Shown here piece after piece: positions 56,701 to 63,688 of a stretch of 64,000 nucleotides of DNA. Position 1 is the stretch's first letter. Each line of letters starts with the position of its first letter. Source of the DNA: Megalopta genalis (taxonomy: Eukaryota > Arthropoda > Insecta > Hymenoptera > Halictidae). The translations under genes and the position numbers were made by a program. The notes under the pieces are model-generated. The model was not told the DNA's origin, ran no database searches, and saw only the letters and a list, made by a program, of their open reading frames with translations. Where the stretch lies: NCBI RefSeq assembly GCF_051020955.1, contig NC_135014.1, forward strand, positions 39,946,742 through 40,010,741, given 5' to 3'.

Positions 56701-57841
56701 CATATAAGTAATTATACATATTAATGTTACTTTATCAATAAATGATTCATACTCAACTTGTTCGTTTTCATAACGGCAATGCTACTACGTCATATAACTG
56801 TTTTGGAGAAACTGAATAAATTAAAATTAACTCAATGCAAATTCAACTTAAATGTAACAGCTAGTCATGTTCAGAGTTAAATTCGACTATTTAGCATTTA
56901 AAATTAAATTTGTATATATTACCCTCCGAATTCGCATTTGAAATAGATAAAATTCAAATAACTTCATAATCAAAAAAAGAGACGAGTGGAAAACTTGTTT
57001 TACCATAGAACGTGTGACATTTGTTCATCACAAATTACATTAATAAATGTAATGAATTTAATAAACGCCATGAATTCAATATCTTTTAAAGAAATCGAGT
57101 AAATTCTTCAATAAATTCAATAAATTCAACGAATTCAATTCAATGAATTCATTTATTGCATTTGGAATGCATATTCGAAAACCATTAAGAGTTTAATCGA
57201 TGCAACATCAAACGGCACATCAAATACACTACTTGTTTGTAGTGTATCTATATGTAACTTTGATTGTTTAATTGATACGATCCTAATAATCATCATCACA
57301 ATAGAAACAGTTCTTACTGAATTGGGTCGCTAATGACCCAGCCGTTGATAAAACTCTAGTTCTTAAAAAGAAAGAAAAAAATTACTTTGAAATCAATTAC
57401 GTCGATATTTCCAGATGTCGATATTTCCAATTAGTTCACACAATTGTTCCACAGTGTCGATTTCAAGAATATAAAAAATCGATTCGTTTATATTTTTACA
57501 AGGCAATAATGTTCAGCTATCAAAGTATACGATAACCAGCGAAACCACGCTGGAGGAGAAATTTTATCAGTTTCAGAAATATGAGAAATCGATTGATTAT
57601 GCATTTTTATGAATGAGTAGTGCTTACCTGTCAAAGGAGATAACGACCAGCGTAAATACGCTCGAGGCGACGGTCAAGTGGGCAACAAAATTATTAATTG
57701 TGCAGTACACAACGCCGAATGGCCAGTTGGCGTTCAGCAGGAAGGTGAAGTTGAAGGCGCAGTTCAGCAAAGACATCATCAAATCAGCCACAGAGAGATT
57801 GACGAGGAAATAATTGGTAACAGTGCGCATTCGTCGGTGTG
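21830..57841 (-). CDS. TkR86C: Tachykinin-family neuropeptide GPCR, TkR86C (natalisin receptor) type, 5'-partial
   Basis: Class A G-protein-coupled receptor of the plasma membrane of neurons and target tissues. Fly relatives respond to natalisin and tachykinin peptides and couple to calcium signalling (family knowledge). Seven exons on the - strand join with consistent phases: 57841-57628, 29944-29810, 28087-28007, 24412-24262, 23584-23388, 22477-22369 and 21958-21830. They give about 338 residues from TM2 to the stop. Marks include NLSVADLMMS (TM2), the TM3 cysteine in VYC, FDRY at the TM3 end, WPDG in loop 2, FAICWLPY (TM6), NPIIYYW (TM7) and a cysteine cluster after helix 8. The stretch YLGFYWLAMSNAMVNP favours TkR86C over TkR99D. 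N-terminus and TM1 are not in the visible exons. Confidence 0.93.
22369..22477 (-). CDS. TkR86C: TkR86C-like exon: helix 8 and proximal C-tail
   Basis: A 109-bp exon, acceptor tattttacag, donor gtaatt. It encodes FRIYFQLIICKCCCP, then MIQRNLEDRHTQQLVECQRS and E. FRxYF is the family's helix 8. The CKCCC cluster is a likely palmitoylation site (inference). Phase 0 exit. Confidence 0.9.
23388..23584 (-). CDS. TkR86C: TkR86C-like exon: TM6, loop 3, TM7
   Basis: A 197-bp exon, acceptor ctgtttacag, donor gtgagt. It encodes VVKMFITVVAIFAICWLPYQ (TM6 with CWLP), a YHH loop, then SYVQHIYLGFYWLAMSNAMV and NPIIYYWLNI (TM7 with NPxxY). The last two bases start the arginine codon finished in the next exon. 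Confidence 0.97.
24262..24412 (-). CDS. TkR86C: TkR86C-like exon: TM5 and intracellular loop 3
   Basis: A 151-bp exon, acceptor tctgttccag, donor gtaaaa. It encodes YDIVFLSLTYLIPMSLMAVC (TM5), then YALMGRKLW, SIGE and a basic end KSKRK that runs straight into VVKMF of the next exon. The LMGRxLW and SKRKVV motifs are typical of TkR86C receptors. Confidence 0.94.
27150..27340 (+). repeat. (TA)n and AT-only low-complexity DNA
   Basis: A (TA)12 run at 27150-27173 and an ATAATATATAATA-type tandem stretch at about 27271-27336, in a receptor intron. Confidence 0.85.
27347..27543. mobile_element. TTAA-type MITE, short copy with both ends
   Basis: The left end is CACTTTGACTGCC after TTAA and the inverted right end reads CACTTTAGCTGCAAC, followed by TTGA (one change from TTAA). 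An internal hairpin ATCGATATATAGAT lies near the left end. Confidence 0.6.
28007..28087 (-). CDS. TkR86C: TkR86C-like exon: extracellular loop 2
   Basis: An 81-bp exon, acceptor ttaattacag, donor gtaagt. It encodes YSNGRTRIVCCLLWPDGDY, then LRSKIGY and part of a T codon. The C followed by the WPDG motif is the family's loop 2 signature; the cysteine pairs with the one in TM3. Two adjacent cysteines are present here, where one is usually needed. Confidence 0.9.
29044..29383. mobile_element. Non-autonomous Tc1/mariner-like element
   Basis: It has inverted ends of about 55 bp: the left end has CAGTGAG, ATAATATTCGGACACC and TTTTAAAATGCAATAAC, and the right end carries the inverse of these with a few changes. 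The TA at the left edge fits a Tc1-type target. It is 340 bp long. A 109-codon + frame at 29277-29606 crosses its right end and is not a gene. Confidence 0.75.
29810..29944 (-). CDS. TkR86C: TkR86C-like exon: rest of DRY, intracellular loop 2, TM4
   Basis: The acceptor is cgtttcag before 29944. The first base completes the R of DRY, then YMAIMRPMKHRISRK (loop 2) and TM4 ITVITMIVIWTIASALALPC. The donor after 29810 is gtagtc, weaker than the others, but it is the position that keeps phase with the next exon. The 27.7-kb intron before this exon cuts the DRY motif. Confidence 0.9.
30362..30394 (+). repeat. (AAT)n microsatellite
   Basis: About eleven AAT units, with a shorter run just upstream at about 30333-30347. 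Confidence 0.9.
31719..32200 (-). pseudogene. Tc1-like transposase remnant with one terminal repeat
   Basis: The left end CAGTGACTCGCATTAATATT then CGGACACC is a Tc1-like terminus. On the - strand, 32195 downward reads PPPQSPDLYPIENLWDQLDR, the classic end of the catalytic domain with its third acidic residue. It then breaks with stops, and another frame gives MPMRLHEVIKQKGQPTK, matching the usual C-terminus. So there is at least one frameshift, and the front of the gene is missing. It is a dead fragment. Confidence 0.85.
33856..34218. mobile_element. Palindromic fold-back MITE, family 1, copy 2 (complete)
   Basis: It lies between TA dinucleotides, with ends CAGGGTG and CGCTCTG. The arms are inverted over about 180 bp each: AAAAATGTCTCACAATCC and CTTTTTCCTTAGCGAAAATG at the left have close mirror copies at the right. 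This is the most complete copy in the window. It sits inside the receptor intron. Confidence 0.88.
35485..35757 (+). pseudogene. Transposon-derived HTH fragment (DUF4817-like)
   Basis: The + frame ending at 35757 contains EEQSRIVHIYFENQSSIRKT, CRRLHDFYRHNHPSEQAIRR and SIRRWS. This is the helix-turn-helix N-terminal module found in insect transposon proteins (recalled as DUF4817). It stops at SIRRWS, where the family usually goes on, and no transposase core follows, so it is a decayed fragment. Domain naming is from memory of the motif pattern. Confidence 0.7.
35838..36030. repeat. AATTAC-rich direct and inverted repeats
   Basis: Variants of ATTACATTGTAATCCGTAAT and AATACGAGTAA recur in both directions over about 190 bp, directly after the HTH fragment. 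It may be the tail or a neighbouring repeat of the same dead element. Confidence 0.55.
37106..37111 (-). terminator. Possible poly(A) signal for the unidentified 37.1-kb exon
   Basis: AATAAA on the - strand, 33 bp after the TAA of the open frame at 37144-37564. AT-rich DNA makes chance hits common. Confidence 0.35.
37144..37564 (-). CDS. Possible terminal exon of an unidentified gene
   Basis: A 140-codon open frame on the - strand. A good acceptor (tgttcacctccag) ends just before 37564, leaving one base to finish a codon, and the TAA is at 37146-37144. AATAAA lies 33 bp beyond the stop (37111-37106). The peptide is balanced in composition, starts basic, has an acidic helix-like front (KIIEELSGYMHIVEKIVQYV), a hydrophobic segment AVIVSISVLGSSCQLYLLF and a charged end. 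I do not recognise a family. It could be a real last exon, a degenerate gene, or chance. Confidence 0.4.
37938..38177 (-). other. Short stretch open in several - frames
   Basis: All three - strand frames are open for 79-95 codons between about 38177 and 37853. One begins with ATG (MQVSEKLHHCLNFALSSVHV). No domain is recognised. It lies upstream of, and in the same direction as, the possible exon at 37144-37564, so it may belong to the same gene, but I see no supporting splice pair. Confidence 0.2.
38286..38580 (+). repeat. Three diverged tandem copies, unit about 100 bp
   Basis: Each unit has GAAGCACAT or GAGGCACATG, an AAGTAC-like core, CCATTCGAATAA, a TTTATRYCCAGTG stretch and a CATAATTTTRCTAATTG end. 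The copies differ at many sites, so the duplication is old. Confidence 0.8.
39551..39832. mobile_element. piggyBac-type MITE with TTAA target duplication
   Basis: TTAA stands on both sides (39547-39550 and 39833-39836). The left end is CCCTAGAAAGATAACC and the right end is the inverse, GGTTATCTTTCTCGGG (one change). CCCTAGAAAGATA is the classic terminal repeat of the piggyBac family. Inner arms also pair (GAGGCGC/GCGCCTC). At 282 bp it has no transposase and must be mobilised by another copy. Confidence 0.92.
41598..41824. mobile_element. Mariner-like MITE, 227 bp
   Basis: TA on both sides. The left end is TTGGGTTGGCGGGAAAATTC then TGTCGTATTTTA, and the right end is its inverse with few changes (TAAAATACGACAGAACGTTC then CCGCCAACCCAA). 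The TTGGGTTGGC start is shared with the mariner at 48168, but the inner repeat differs, so it is a different family. Confidence 0.93.
41867..42003. mobile_element. Palindromic fold-back MITE, family 1, deleted copy 3
   Basis: It has inverted ends (AGTCACTAGCAATCGGGAAA against TTTCCCGATTGCGAGTGACT) and the family core TTTTTCCTTAGCGCAAATG. It is about 137 bp long, so most of the interior is missing. It lies just right of the mariner-like MITE at 41598-41824. Confidence 0.75.
42198..42518. mobile_element. TTAA-flanked element with internal palindromes
   Basis: TTAA stands on both sides (42194-42197 and 42519-42522). The left end is CCTTTTATGTACGGC and the right end is the inverse, CCGTCGTACCTAAAAGG. 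Near the right side, CCACTATAGTGG and a close copy (CCACCTATAGTGG) repeat about 50 bp apart. A 147-codon - frame at 42434-42877 starts outside and runs into it; I do not consider that coding. Confidence 0.8.
42875..43565 (+). repeat. Diverged duplication of a 130-200 bp GC-richer segment
   Basis: The copies at about 42875-43088 and 43438-43565 share GAGTCGTAAA, GAGCA-CG, AAATTGTTATTGTT, TATT-TTCGC and GGCAGA-TT-ATTAC-A-TCA-CCTG in order. The first copy also has an internal 30-bp tandem duplication around ATTGTTATTGTTGTATTCTT. The origin is unknown; it may be part of an old LTR or another repeat. Confidence 0.65.
43295..43434 (+). repeat. 12-bp minisatellite, TCGCGYTTGAGW
   Basis: Nearly twelve units. 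The first five or six are close to identical, and later ones decay (CG to CA/TG changes). It lies between the two copies of the duplicated segment. Confidence 0.9.
43896..43964 (+). CDS. Candidate exon of an unassigned + strand gene or isoform
   Basis: The acceptor is ttattgttacag and the donor is a perfect gtaagt at 43965. The 23 codons in phase 0 read ILKSHAEQKLRSNAVVLCRG and GRD. The 111-bp intron that would follow has a very good acceptor. It could be a small nested gene, or, more speculatively, an alternative C-terminal exon for the tetraspanin, which also enters its last exon in phase 0 with the residues IL. There is no family match. Confidence 0.35.
44076..44210 (+). CDS. Candidate last exon following 43896-43964
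   Basis: The acceptor is cttctttctcttccag, ending at 44075. The 44 codons plus TGA in phase 0 start DSNAASSSHQVVDEHSKYYI and end AWQSFQ. The frame continues in phase from the preceding candidate exon. There is no recognised domain. It is supported only by splice signals and open frame. Confidence 0.3.
   Translation, partial: DSNAASSSHQVVDEHSKYYIFYFVEIVENFNEYSDQGIAWQSFQ
44756..44783 (+). repeat. (TG)n microsatellite
   Basis: About fourteen TG units. Confidence 0.95.
45037..46081. mobile_element. Possible solo LTR containing a minisatellite
   Basis: The block starts TGTTACGAGCC and ends CGTTACA, i.e. TG...CA with short inverted TGTTAC/GTTACA ends. Base composition changes at both edges. It is about 1.05 kb, a plausible LTR length. 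Flanks ATAT and GTAT match only 3 of 4 as a target duplication, and no internal retrotransposon genes or second LTR are seen. Confidence 0.35.
45111..45588 (+). repeat. Minisatellite of eight alternating 60- and 63-bp units
   Basis: Units share CTTATTT-GGCACGGGTGGC, TACCTTTAA and GTGCGTAGACCAGCCGATG. Every second unit has three extra bases (AAGGAGATAAGG against AAGGTAAGG), giving a 123-bp higher-order unit repeated about four times. Units are over 90% alike. Because all lengths are multiples of three, long frames stay open on both strands (+ 45030-45716; - 45682-44864). No known protein repeat is recognised. Confidence 0.95.
46775..47590 (+). repeat. Degenerate TTAGCGTTGCG repeat region
   Basis: TAGCGTTGCG-like cores recur at about 46778, 46830, 46929, 47016, 47191 and 47579, often followed by ATAA-CGCGTTGCA. 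The stretches at about 47015-47090 and 47190-47262 are clear duplicates that also share GCTGCAGCTRCAAC. Two near-identical 21-bp units with TCAGTGCACTG-TCGCGATG lie at about 47504-47545. No gene seen, though three frames of 90-162 codons are open across the GC-richer middle. Confidence 0.65.
47678..47715 (+). repeat. (GA)n microsatellite
   Basis: About nineteen GA units. Confidence 0.95.
47944..48023. mobile_element. Very short mariner-like MITE, 80 bp
   Basis: TA on both sides. The left end is TTGGGTTGTTGCAAATGTAA and the right end is inverse with changes (TTATTTTTGAAACAACTCAA). It lies about 145 bp from the mariner at 48168. Confidence 0.65.
48168..48752 (-). mobile_element. Internally deleted mariner element
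   Basis: TA target sites at 48166-48167 and 48753-48754. The terminal repeats TTGGGTTGGCAACTAAGTAA then TTGCCGATTT are almost perfect at both ends. Full mariners are about 1.3 kb; this one is 585 bp and keeps both ends and the last third of its transposase gene. The deletion point is near 48615. It sits in the receptor intron and could only move with help in trans. Confidence 0.96.
48239..48615 (-). pseudogene. Mariner transposase, C-terminal third only
   Basis: The frame runs from about QLDKLNAAVKEKRPELVNRK to the natural stop at 48239. It contains IFQQDDARPH (second catalytic aspartate region) and LMLHPPYSPDLEPSDYHLFR (third catalytic aspartate, DD34D type). The first aspartate and the DNA-binding domain are gone, and an in-frame stop stands just upstream at the deletion junction. 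The remaining frame has no internal stop, so the loss is not very old. Confidence 0.95.
51083..51102 (+). repeat. (AC)n microsatellite
   Basis: About ten AC units. Confidence 0.9.
51146..51315 (+). repeat. Tandem repeat, about 60-bp unit, three copies
   Basis: Each copy has GAATC-CTTTG-GTGTA, then AAAAGAACTTGTTA and a GTGCG- or GTGCC-like spacer. The copies are diverged. Confidence 0.85.
51623..51661 (+). repeat. (AAT)n microsatellite, impure
   Basis: AATAGTAATAATAATAATAA followed by further AAT units with one interruption. Confidence 0.85.
52845..52985 (+). repeat. Tandem repeat, about 42-bp unit, four copies
   Basis: Units carry ACAGTTAACAGAACTTGTTA, then RTAGAATTAA and TACA. The TTAACARAACTTGTTAA core is itself a near palindrome. 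Confidence 0.85.
55789..55801 (+). repeat. Poly(G) run
   Basis: Thirteen G in a row, rare in this AT-rich DNA and a likely site of length error or strand slippage. Confidence 0.9.
56619..56665 (+). repeat. Dispersed short motif, one of nine copies
   Basis: Contains TTTTGCATGAAGATCCGCAA then TCTAGTTATTAA. Related copies: + at 855-885, 3391-3418, 16663-16695, 39860-39885 and 60001-60030; inverse at 4691-4717, 26231-26250 and 58416-58447. The core is ATGCATAAAGATCYGCAGTCTA. No element ends are visible around them. Confidence 0.6.
57628..57841 (-). CDS. TkR86C: TkR86C-like exon: TM2, loop 1, TM3 up to DR of DRY
   Basis: On the - strand the acceptor is cactattccag before 57841 and the donor is gtaagc after 57628. 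Two leading bases complete a codon, followed by HRRMRTVTNYFLVNLSVADL (TM2), NANWPFGVVYC with the disulphide cysteine, then TM3 ending VVISFD and two bases of the arginine of DRY. Length is 214 bp. Confidence 0.95.
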
Positions 57842-60800
57842 CTGGAATAGTGATCATTAATTAACATTACACCGAAGCATGTACTGTGCAGATCTGGACC
57901 GATGTCTTCCGAGGATACACAGGGATAAGTTTCGGTCACTTGTCTTTATCAAAATGACATGTCTTGTCCGCTGTTCGTGTTACGCGAAGATATTATCCCT
58001 TTGACTTATATGACATCGCGTAGGTTACAGCAGATTCATAATAAATGCGTCAACCAGAATTTAAAAATATTAGTATCATTAACACTAGGTTCGACAAAAA
58101 TATATTTATTCTAACTTTTCACGAGTCTTATTAATTAATATCACCTTAACAAATTTATTGAATTATTCATTCATGAACGTATGTTTTACAATCTGAATAA
58201 TCATGAATTAACAAATTTTTGTTTAAAAATATTGAATGAAGTTGAACTAAGATATCATTTTCTCTGCGTTCGACGATATTAATCTTCAAACTAAACTGAA
58301 ACTCTGCTAAGATATAAATACGCGAGGGAACATAAACAAAGGATTACTTAAGCTTATTCTCTCAGATTACGTCCTATCTCCAATTGTGCACAGTACAATG
58401 TTTCGCGAAAGTTATTAATAGATTGCAGATCTTTATGCAAAATAAAATGTTTACGAATCAGTTGCAAGAAAAGTGGGTCAAACCGAAATTGATATTTTCT
58501 ATCAATAATTTGAATTAATTAGAAGCAACGTGCTTATATTCTTACATTCTTCTAATGATTTCACTGTTTTATGTTTATGTATGAAAGTTTAACTTTCCAT
58601 GTGTTTATTATTTTGTACACTAGCTAACAGTAAAATACAATGGATAGTCAATCATTAATTACATTAATGCTGCAGAGAGAGTTTCACCTTTTTTAATTCA
58701 AAGTTACTGAAATATAAAATAATTAAACACATTTCTTAATCCAATCATATATTATAATAAAAATTGTAAAATGTCTAAATAAATTCAATATTGTGTCACT
58801 GTTATAACACACATCAATCACATTTGCGACTCGGTATATTTATTGTTAACACATATATACCAATTATTAGTATACCAGTTATTTTTATGAAAATCATTGC
58901 ACCAGTTAATAGTTAAAACAATTGCCAGTTAAATACGATAAAAGAAGAGAGCAAAGTAGTCCCTTCTCTTGAATCAGACTTTTTTAAATAATTTATAACC
59001 CTCTTGAAGCAAGGACTACATAGCGTAGAAATAAAGAACTGTGACGGAATTTAAAAACTTCTGGCACCATGCAATGCTGTTATCGTAGAGCTCTCGTTTG
59101 AGATGCTTTTTGCACAAGCCTTTATTCGCGCGATAGTCAAATGTTCAATGGATCCCTGATTCTTTTGTTGCGTAGCACATTTATTAATGTCGCAACCGTC
59201 GAGAATGTTTTGGTTCATTTTGATAAAGTGTGACGTGTTTATTCAGGATCGTCAATTTATCATTCCATACACATCACCTAGAACTTGTGAAATAAATTCA
59301 GAAAATACGAATAAAATTTTGAAGCTTCTCCTCTCGTCACGAGAGGAGAATGTGAGTCAAATATATATAAAATTTCATTAGACGAAACTTCTGGACTTTT
59401 CAAATAATAATTACTTAAGTCTATATTCTTCAGCGTATAACGAAATAATAATACCAATCAACAATGTATACATATTAAAAAATATTATGATCGCAAAGAA
59501 TTAGGGGAAACTTATCAAATGGATATGAGTTATTTAAATCGTACCTAATGAATCGATTATTACTTACTATATGCAACATAATTATAATATTTTCAATCTG
59601 TTGCTTCTGTTTGTTTTTAATAGCAAACCGTTGTTTCGTGATATCCAAAAAAGTGTTTAAAAATCAGGTAGGGTTGATGTAATTTTTACTAATTATATAA
59701 TAAGCAACATCATTTTTTAAAAATTTTCAATTTCATTTATTTGTATATTAAATTAACTTCTTTAAATTGCATAGCATCTTAACAGGGTCTTAGAAAATTC
59801 TCACAGTTATAGTTATGAAATGTTAGCAATAACATATACGTTTCCTTGCGTTTAAAAAGTTCACGTGTTCCATACAAGCATGAGACCCGTAGTCTACACA
59901 TTAACATTTATTTCGATATTGAATTGAACATTTCTCAAGGTGCAGAAAACTTTCCAAAATGCTATATTAATGCACGAATACGCGCAGCCATATAAATACC
60001 ATAAATGCGTAAAGATCTGCAGTATATTTATAAATAATGTGTCACATAACATTACTTGGTTTAAATTTCTGTTGATTAAAAGTCTTCTTATTAATAGTGT
60101 TTCAAGTTGCATCAATTTGACAAGCTTACCGAATTTGTTTTTTATGATTTTTGTCTAAAAAATACGCAAATCCTACATTCCATAGCTCAGTTAAATATGT
60201 AAACATACATTTTTTTTCATTTTAACATGTGGCGTTTTTCCTTACAGCCACAGATATCAAAATCGTGATTTAATGTTACGATTCAATCGAAGGTTACACG
60301 TTGAATGAAATATCGTTAGATGAATGCCGATGTCACTTGCAAAGGAACTTCTCTCTTAGAACACTACTAGACAATGACTGCTTCATCATAAATGGAATTC
60401 ATTTGCGTTACGTTCAGGTGTCTAAGAAACCAAGTTTATAACAGTCGCGTCTGTATAACATACACCTCTTCTTGCATTTACCAGTTGGTCAAAATTAACA
60501 TATTCGGAACTCAAACTCGGTCACGATATAAGCAACATAATAATTATAACTTCGAGCCACATCATAGATTGATCGGCACGGTGTTCAATGGCGTGTATTG
60601 AAGGGTGCTTTTCGAGATTTATTATAGACGATTTCAACCTTTCGGAACCTTGGGTAAATCTTTGAAATATGAACTGAATAAGTTGAATATATCTTCATAC
60701 GATTCTGCCCTTAGAATTTCAACTCCCTACATCAATCTCGACAAACGGTTTCGTTGGTTTTATGACAGTTTTAAGTCTCGAACGTGATGCCATCATAGCG

Positions 60801-61720
60801 CCATTTCATTTCCATAAAATTCACCATTTAGTCGTTAGCATTACGTGCATTTTTCGATGCTAGCAGCAACTCCAACTTTTAAAAGCGAAGCTCTCGTGAA
60901 CCGGACATTTTGAGAGAAAAAAAGCTGAAAATGTTTCTGAATTTATTACTACAATATTTTAATATAAGTAATATAGCTGTTATTGTCATTGTGCAGCAAA
61001 ATGTAAACGGAGTGCGGAAAGTTAAAGATTTAATTGGTTGGATTTATAATAATTTAATCCGAACAACGATAAACTATAAATATTTAACTAATGGAAAATA
61101 ACATCTTTCAACACACTTGACATACATTGCAATGGCCATAATCAATAATTCGTTTTCACATTCAACTTTCTTCTTCTCCTTCTCTCATTTAAAGCTACAT
61201 TCGCTCTAAACGTTCTTTCTCGTGATACTCGCTAATTGACATTTATACTAAGTTCTCAATTCTCAATAAAATCATCTCGCACACAAAGATAATAAATAAA
61301 CACTAATTTTACCAGCTCTTAATGTCTTTAAACAAGGAAAGCTGCCTTTGCTGCATTGTTGCCATTCATTTAAATTAACGTTATTGTTACATATTTACTG
61401 TTTATTTATTAAATAATAAAATATTTAAATTCTTGTCTATATTGATACTTTTAAATACTCATAGTATTTACGTAGATTATTTGGTAAATAAAGGTACAAG
61501 TCGCAGTGTTAACCCTTTGCAGTCGGAGAATTTTCTCTAATCAGCTACCAACAACCGAAACGTGGCGCAACAAACGCTTCAAATAAAATATAAACTGATA
61601 TAATATTGAAAATCACTACGCTATTTAAATAGAGTTTGGTAAGAAATTGCATTAATAGAGATCTCACAAAACAAAAATTATTTACTTTTAATGTCTAATC
61701 ATCAACAATTAAATTATATT

Positions 61721-61723
<3 letters not shown>

Positions 61724-61775
<52 letters not shown>
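61724..61775 (+). repeat. (AG)n microsatellite
   Basis: About twenty-six uninterrupted AG units, the longest microsatellite in the window. Confidence 0.97.
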
Positions 61776-61778
<3 letters not shown>

Positions 61779-62800
61779 GTATTATCTCGATGAAGTATTC
61801 ACCTTTAACCAGACAATGACCCAAGATTAAATGTCGAAGAAACTGCAAAATTTTTACTAAGAATTAAAAAATGATCTCGATGAAGGATTTTCTCCTAACC
61901 AGACAATGACCTAAAATAAAGTATAAAGAAAAGTACGAAATTTGCAAGAGATTAAAAAATGATCTTGACGACGGATTTGCCTTTTAACGATATTCGCGGG
62001 ACAATGGTCCAAAAGATCAAACAAATGATTTGGAATATGGGACAGTGACTTAAAATAGAATACCAAGAGAAGCACCAAATTTTTCGAGTTTTTTCAAACA
62101 TTAACTTTGCCGTCCAGCACCATCCCGATGTTGCTAGCAAGATAAGTAGTAAATGCTGTGATGGCACCACGTTAGTATTATGTTTACTGCTAAACGGCGA
62201 CTTGCCGGCGGCGAACGAAAGTAGAAGATTTCTATCATGTGTGCTGACGTTGAAATGTTAAATTGCTCGAATGGCTGACACAGTAGTCCAACTTGAATTC
62301 TACAGAGAATTTATGAAGTTTATTAGCTAATTAAGTTAATTGTTTGTGTCAGCAACCAATTCACGGATGCGCATACCCGAACGCTCTAATTAATTGTAAA
62401 CTGTAATTTGAAATGAGAAGCAGAATATCGTGCGAGAAATTTGCTCTTCATCTACTTTACCTAGATATTAACAGAAGTTTTGTTTATTAATTATTTTGAT
62501 GGTTTGATGTTACGGACAAGAATTTCAACCGGCACTTCAGCGGAAGTAATTAGACGTCAGAATTAATTAATACCAGTAACTCCTACCAGTATAACAACGA
62601 GTTAGGAGAAGAGATCGTACGTTATCTACTAAATATGAATGATATTCATTTCTTTTAAACCGAAACAAGATCTGATTCTTCTATTATCAAACTCTAGAAC
62701 TGAAAGTAAACGAAGACATACCAGAAACAAAAATTGTCGCATTCTATCAGGGAAGTTGTTAAGAACGAAGAAATGCTCTGATCTAAACAGTTGCGAAATA

Positions 62801-63008
62801 CAGTAAATTCTCCCTAATTGATGCTCAGATTGTACACAAAAATAGACAATTTAGGAAGAGGAGATACGATTATGCGAACCTTATGGCTCGTTTTTATAGT
62901 TGACAATCGGTAACTATAAAAACAAGCCGGAAGGCTATAATCGTATCTTTTCATTCCAAATTGTCTATTTTTATGCACAATCTAAGCGCCATTAAAAAGA
63001 ATTTACTG
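62801..63008. mobile_element. Palindromic MITE, family 2, copy 2
   Basis: Same ends and arms as the copy at 8779 (CAGTAAATTCTCCCTAATTG at the left, TTTACTG at the right, TA outside), 208 bp, with scattered changes in both arms. Confidence 0.92.
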
Positions 63009-63507
63009 TATTGTCGTTCATTTACCGTTGCAGTAGTTTTCATTTGTCCATGTATCGATTATCTTATTCGTCACACTAAATCGAAAGTAATGGTTAGCGC
63101 ATACGCGAACACATTGGTTAAAAAAAGGTAATACAACTGCGGAAATGTTTTACACGCTTTTAATCATGCTCATGTGTGCAAAAAGATTTATTGTAATATA
63201 ATGTAATGCTAATACACACTTAAAGAAGGCACTTCAAAATAAATTTATAAATGAAAAATATTTTAACACATCTCGAACATTTATGGTATTGTATGAATTA
63301 TTACTAAATTAATGAAATATTTTAAACGATATACTTCGACTGTATTGATTCATTCAATTTAATAGAAAGATTCAATTTAACAGAACCACAATTTCCATTT
63401 TCGCATTGACAGAAAATATATAATTACTTTATATTATAACAAGAAATATTTGTTTTATACATAACATTCCCAGTAAGAAATAATTTTATATTAAACATCT
63501 TTGTAAT

Positions 63508-63688
63508 CAGATCGCACACAAAAATGGACAATGGGCCTTACGGCCCATTTTTATAGACCATTAAGACATTTTTAGTTGACCATCGGAATGTATAAAAATG
63601 TGCCGCGAGGCTTAAATAATCGTGTCTCCTCTTCCCGAATTGTCCATTTTTGTGTATATGCTTAGGGTCAATCGGGGAAAATTTACTG
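63508..63688. mobile_element. Palindromic MITE, family 2, copy 3 (left end lost)
   Basis: The right arm is complete to TTTACTG-TA. The left arm starts at the CAGATCGCACACAAAAATGG stretch, so the outer 30 bp or so are missing. It lies 500 bp from copy 2, in the same orientation as far as a palindrome allows. Confidence 0.82.

Larger units (their letters stand above)
29945..57627 (-). other. Giant receptor intron (DRY-splitting), 27.7 kb
   Basis: It separates the TM2-TM3 exon from the TM4 exon. It contains most mobile elements of the window, several minisatellites, the GC-richer block at about 42.2-47.6 kb and possible unassigned exons at 37.1 and 43.9 kb. Stretches 32.3-33.8, 48.8-51.0 and 53.0-57.0 kb show nothing beyond AT-rich sequence and occasional microsatellites. 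Confidence 0.75.

Noticed and set aside
58080..58110. TTAACACTAGGTTCGAC as another TTAA element end
   Set aside because: No inverted partner end could be found within several hundred bases.
61952..62170. Hydrophobic - frame as the missing TM1 exon of the receptor
   Set aside because: No GN-V-type TM1 motif and no phase-1 donor that would join to the TM2 exon.
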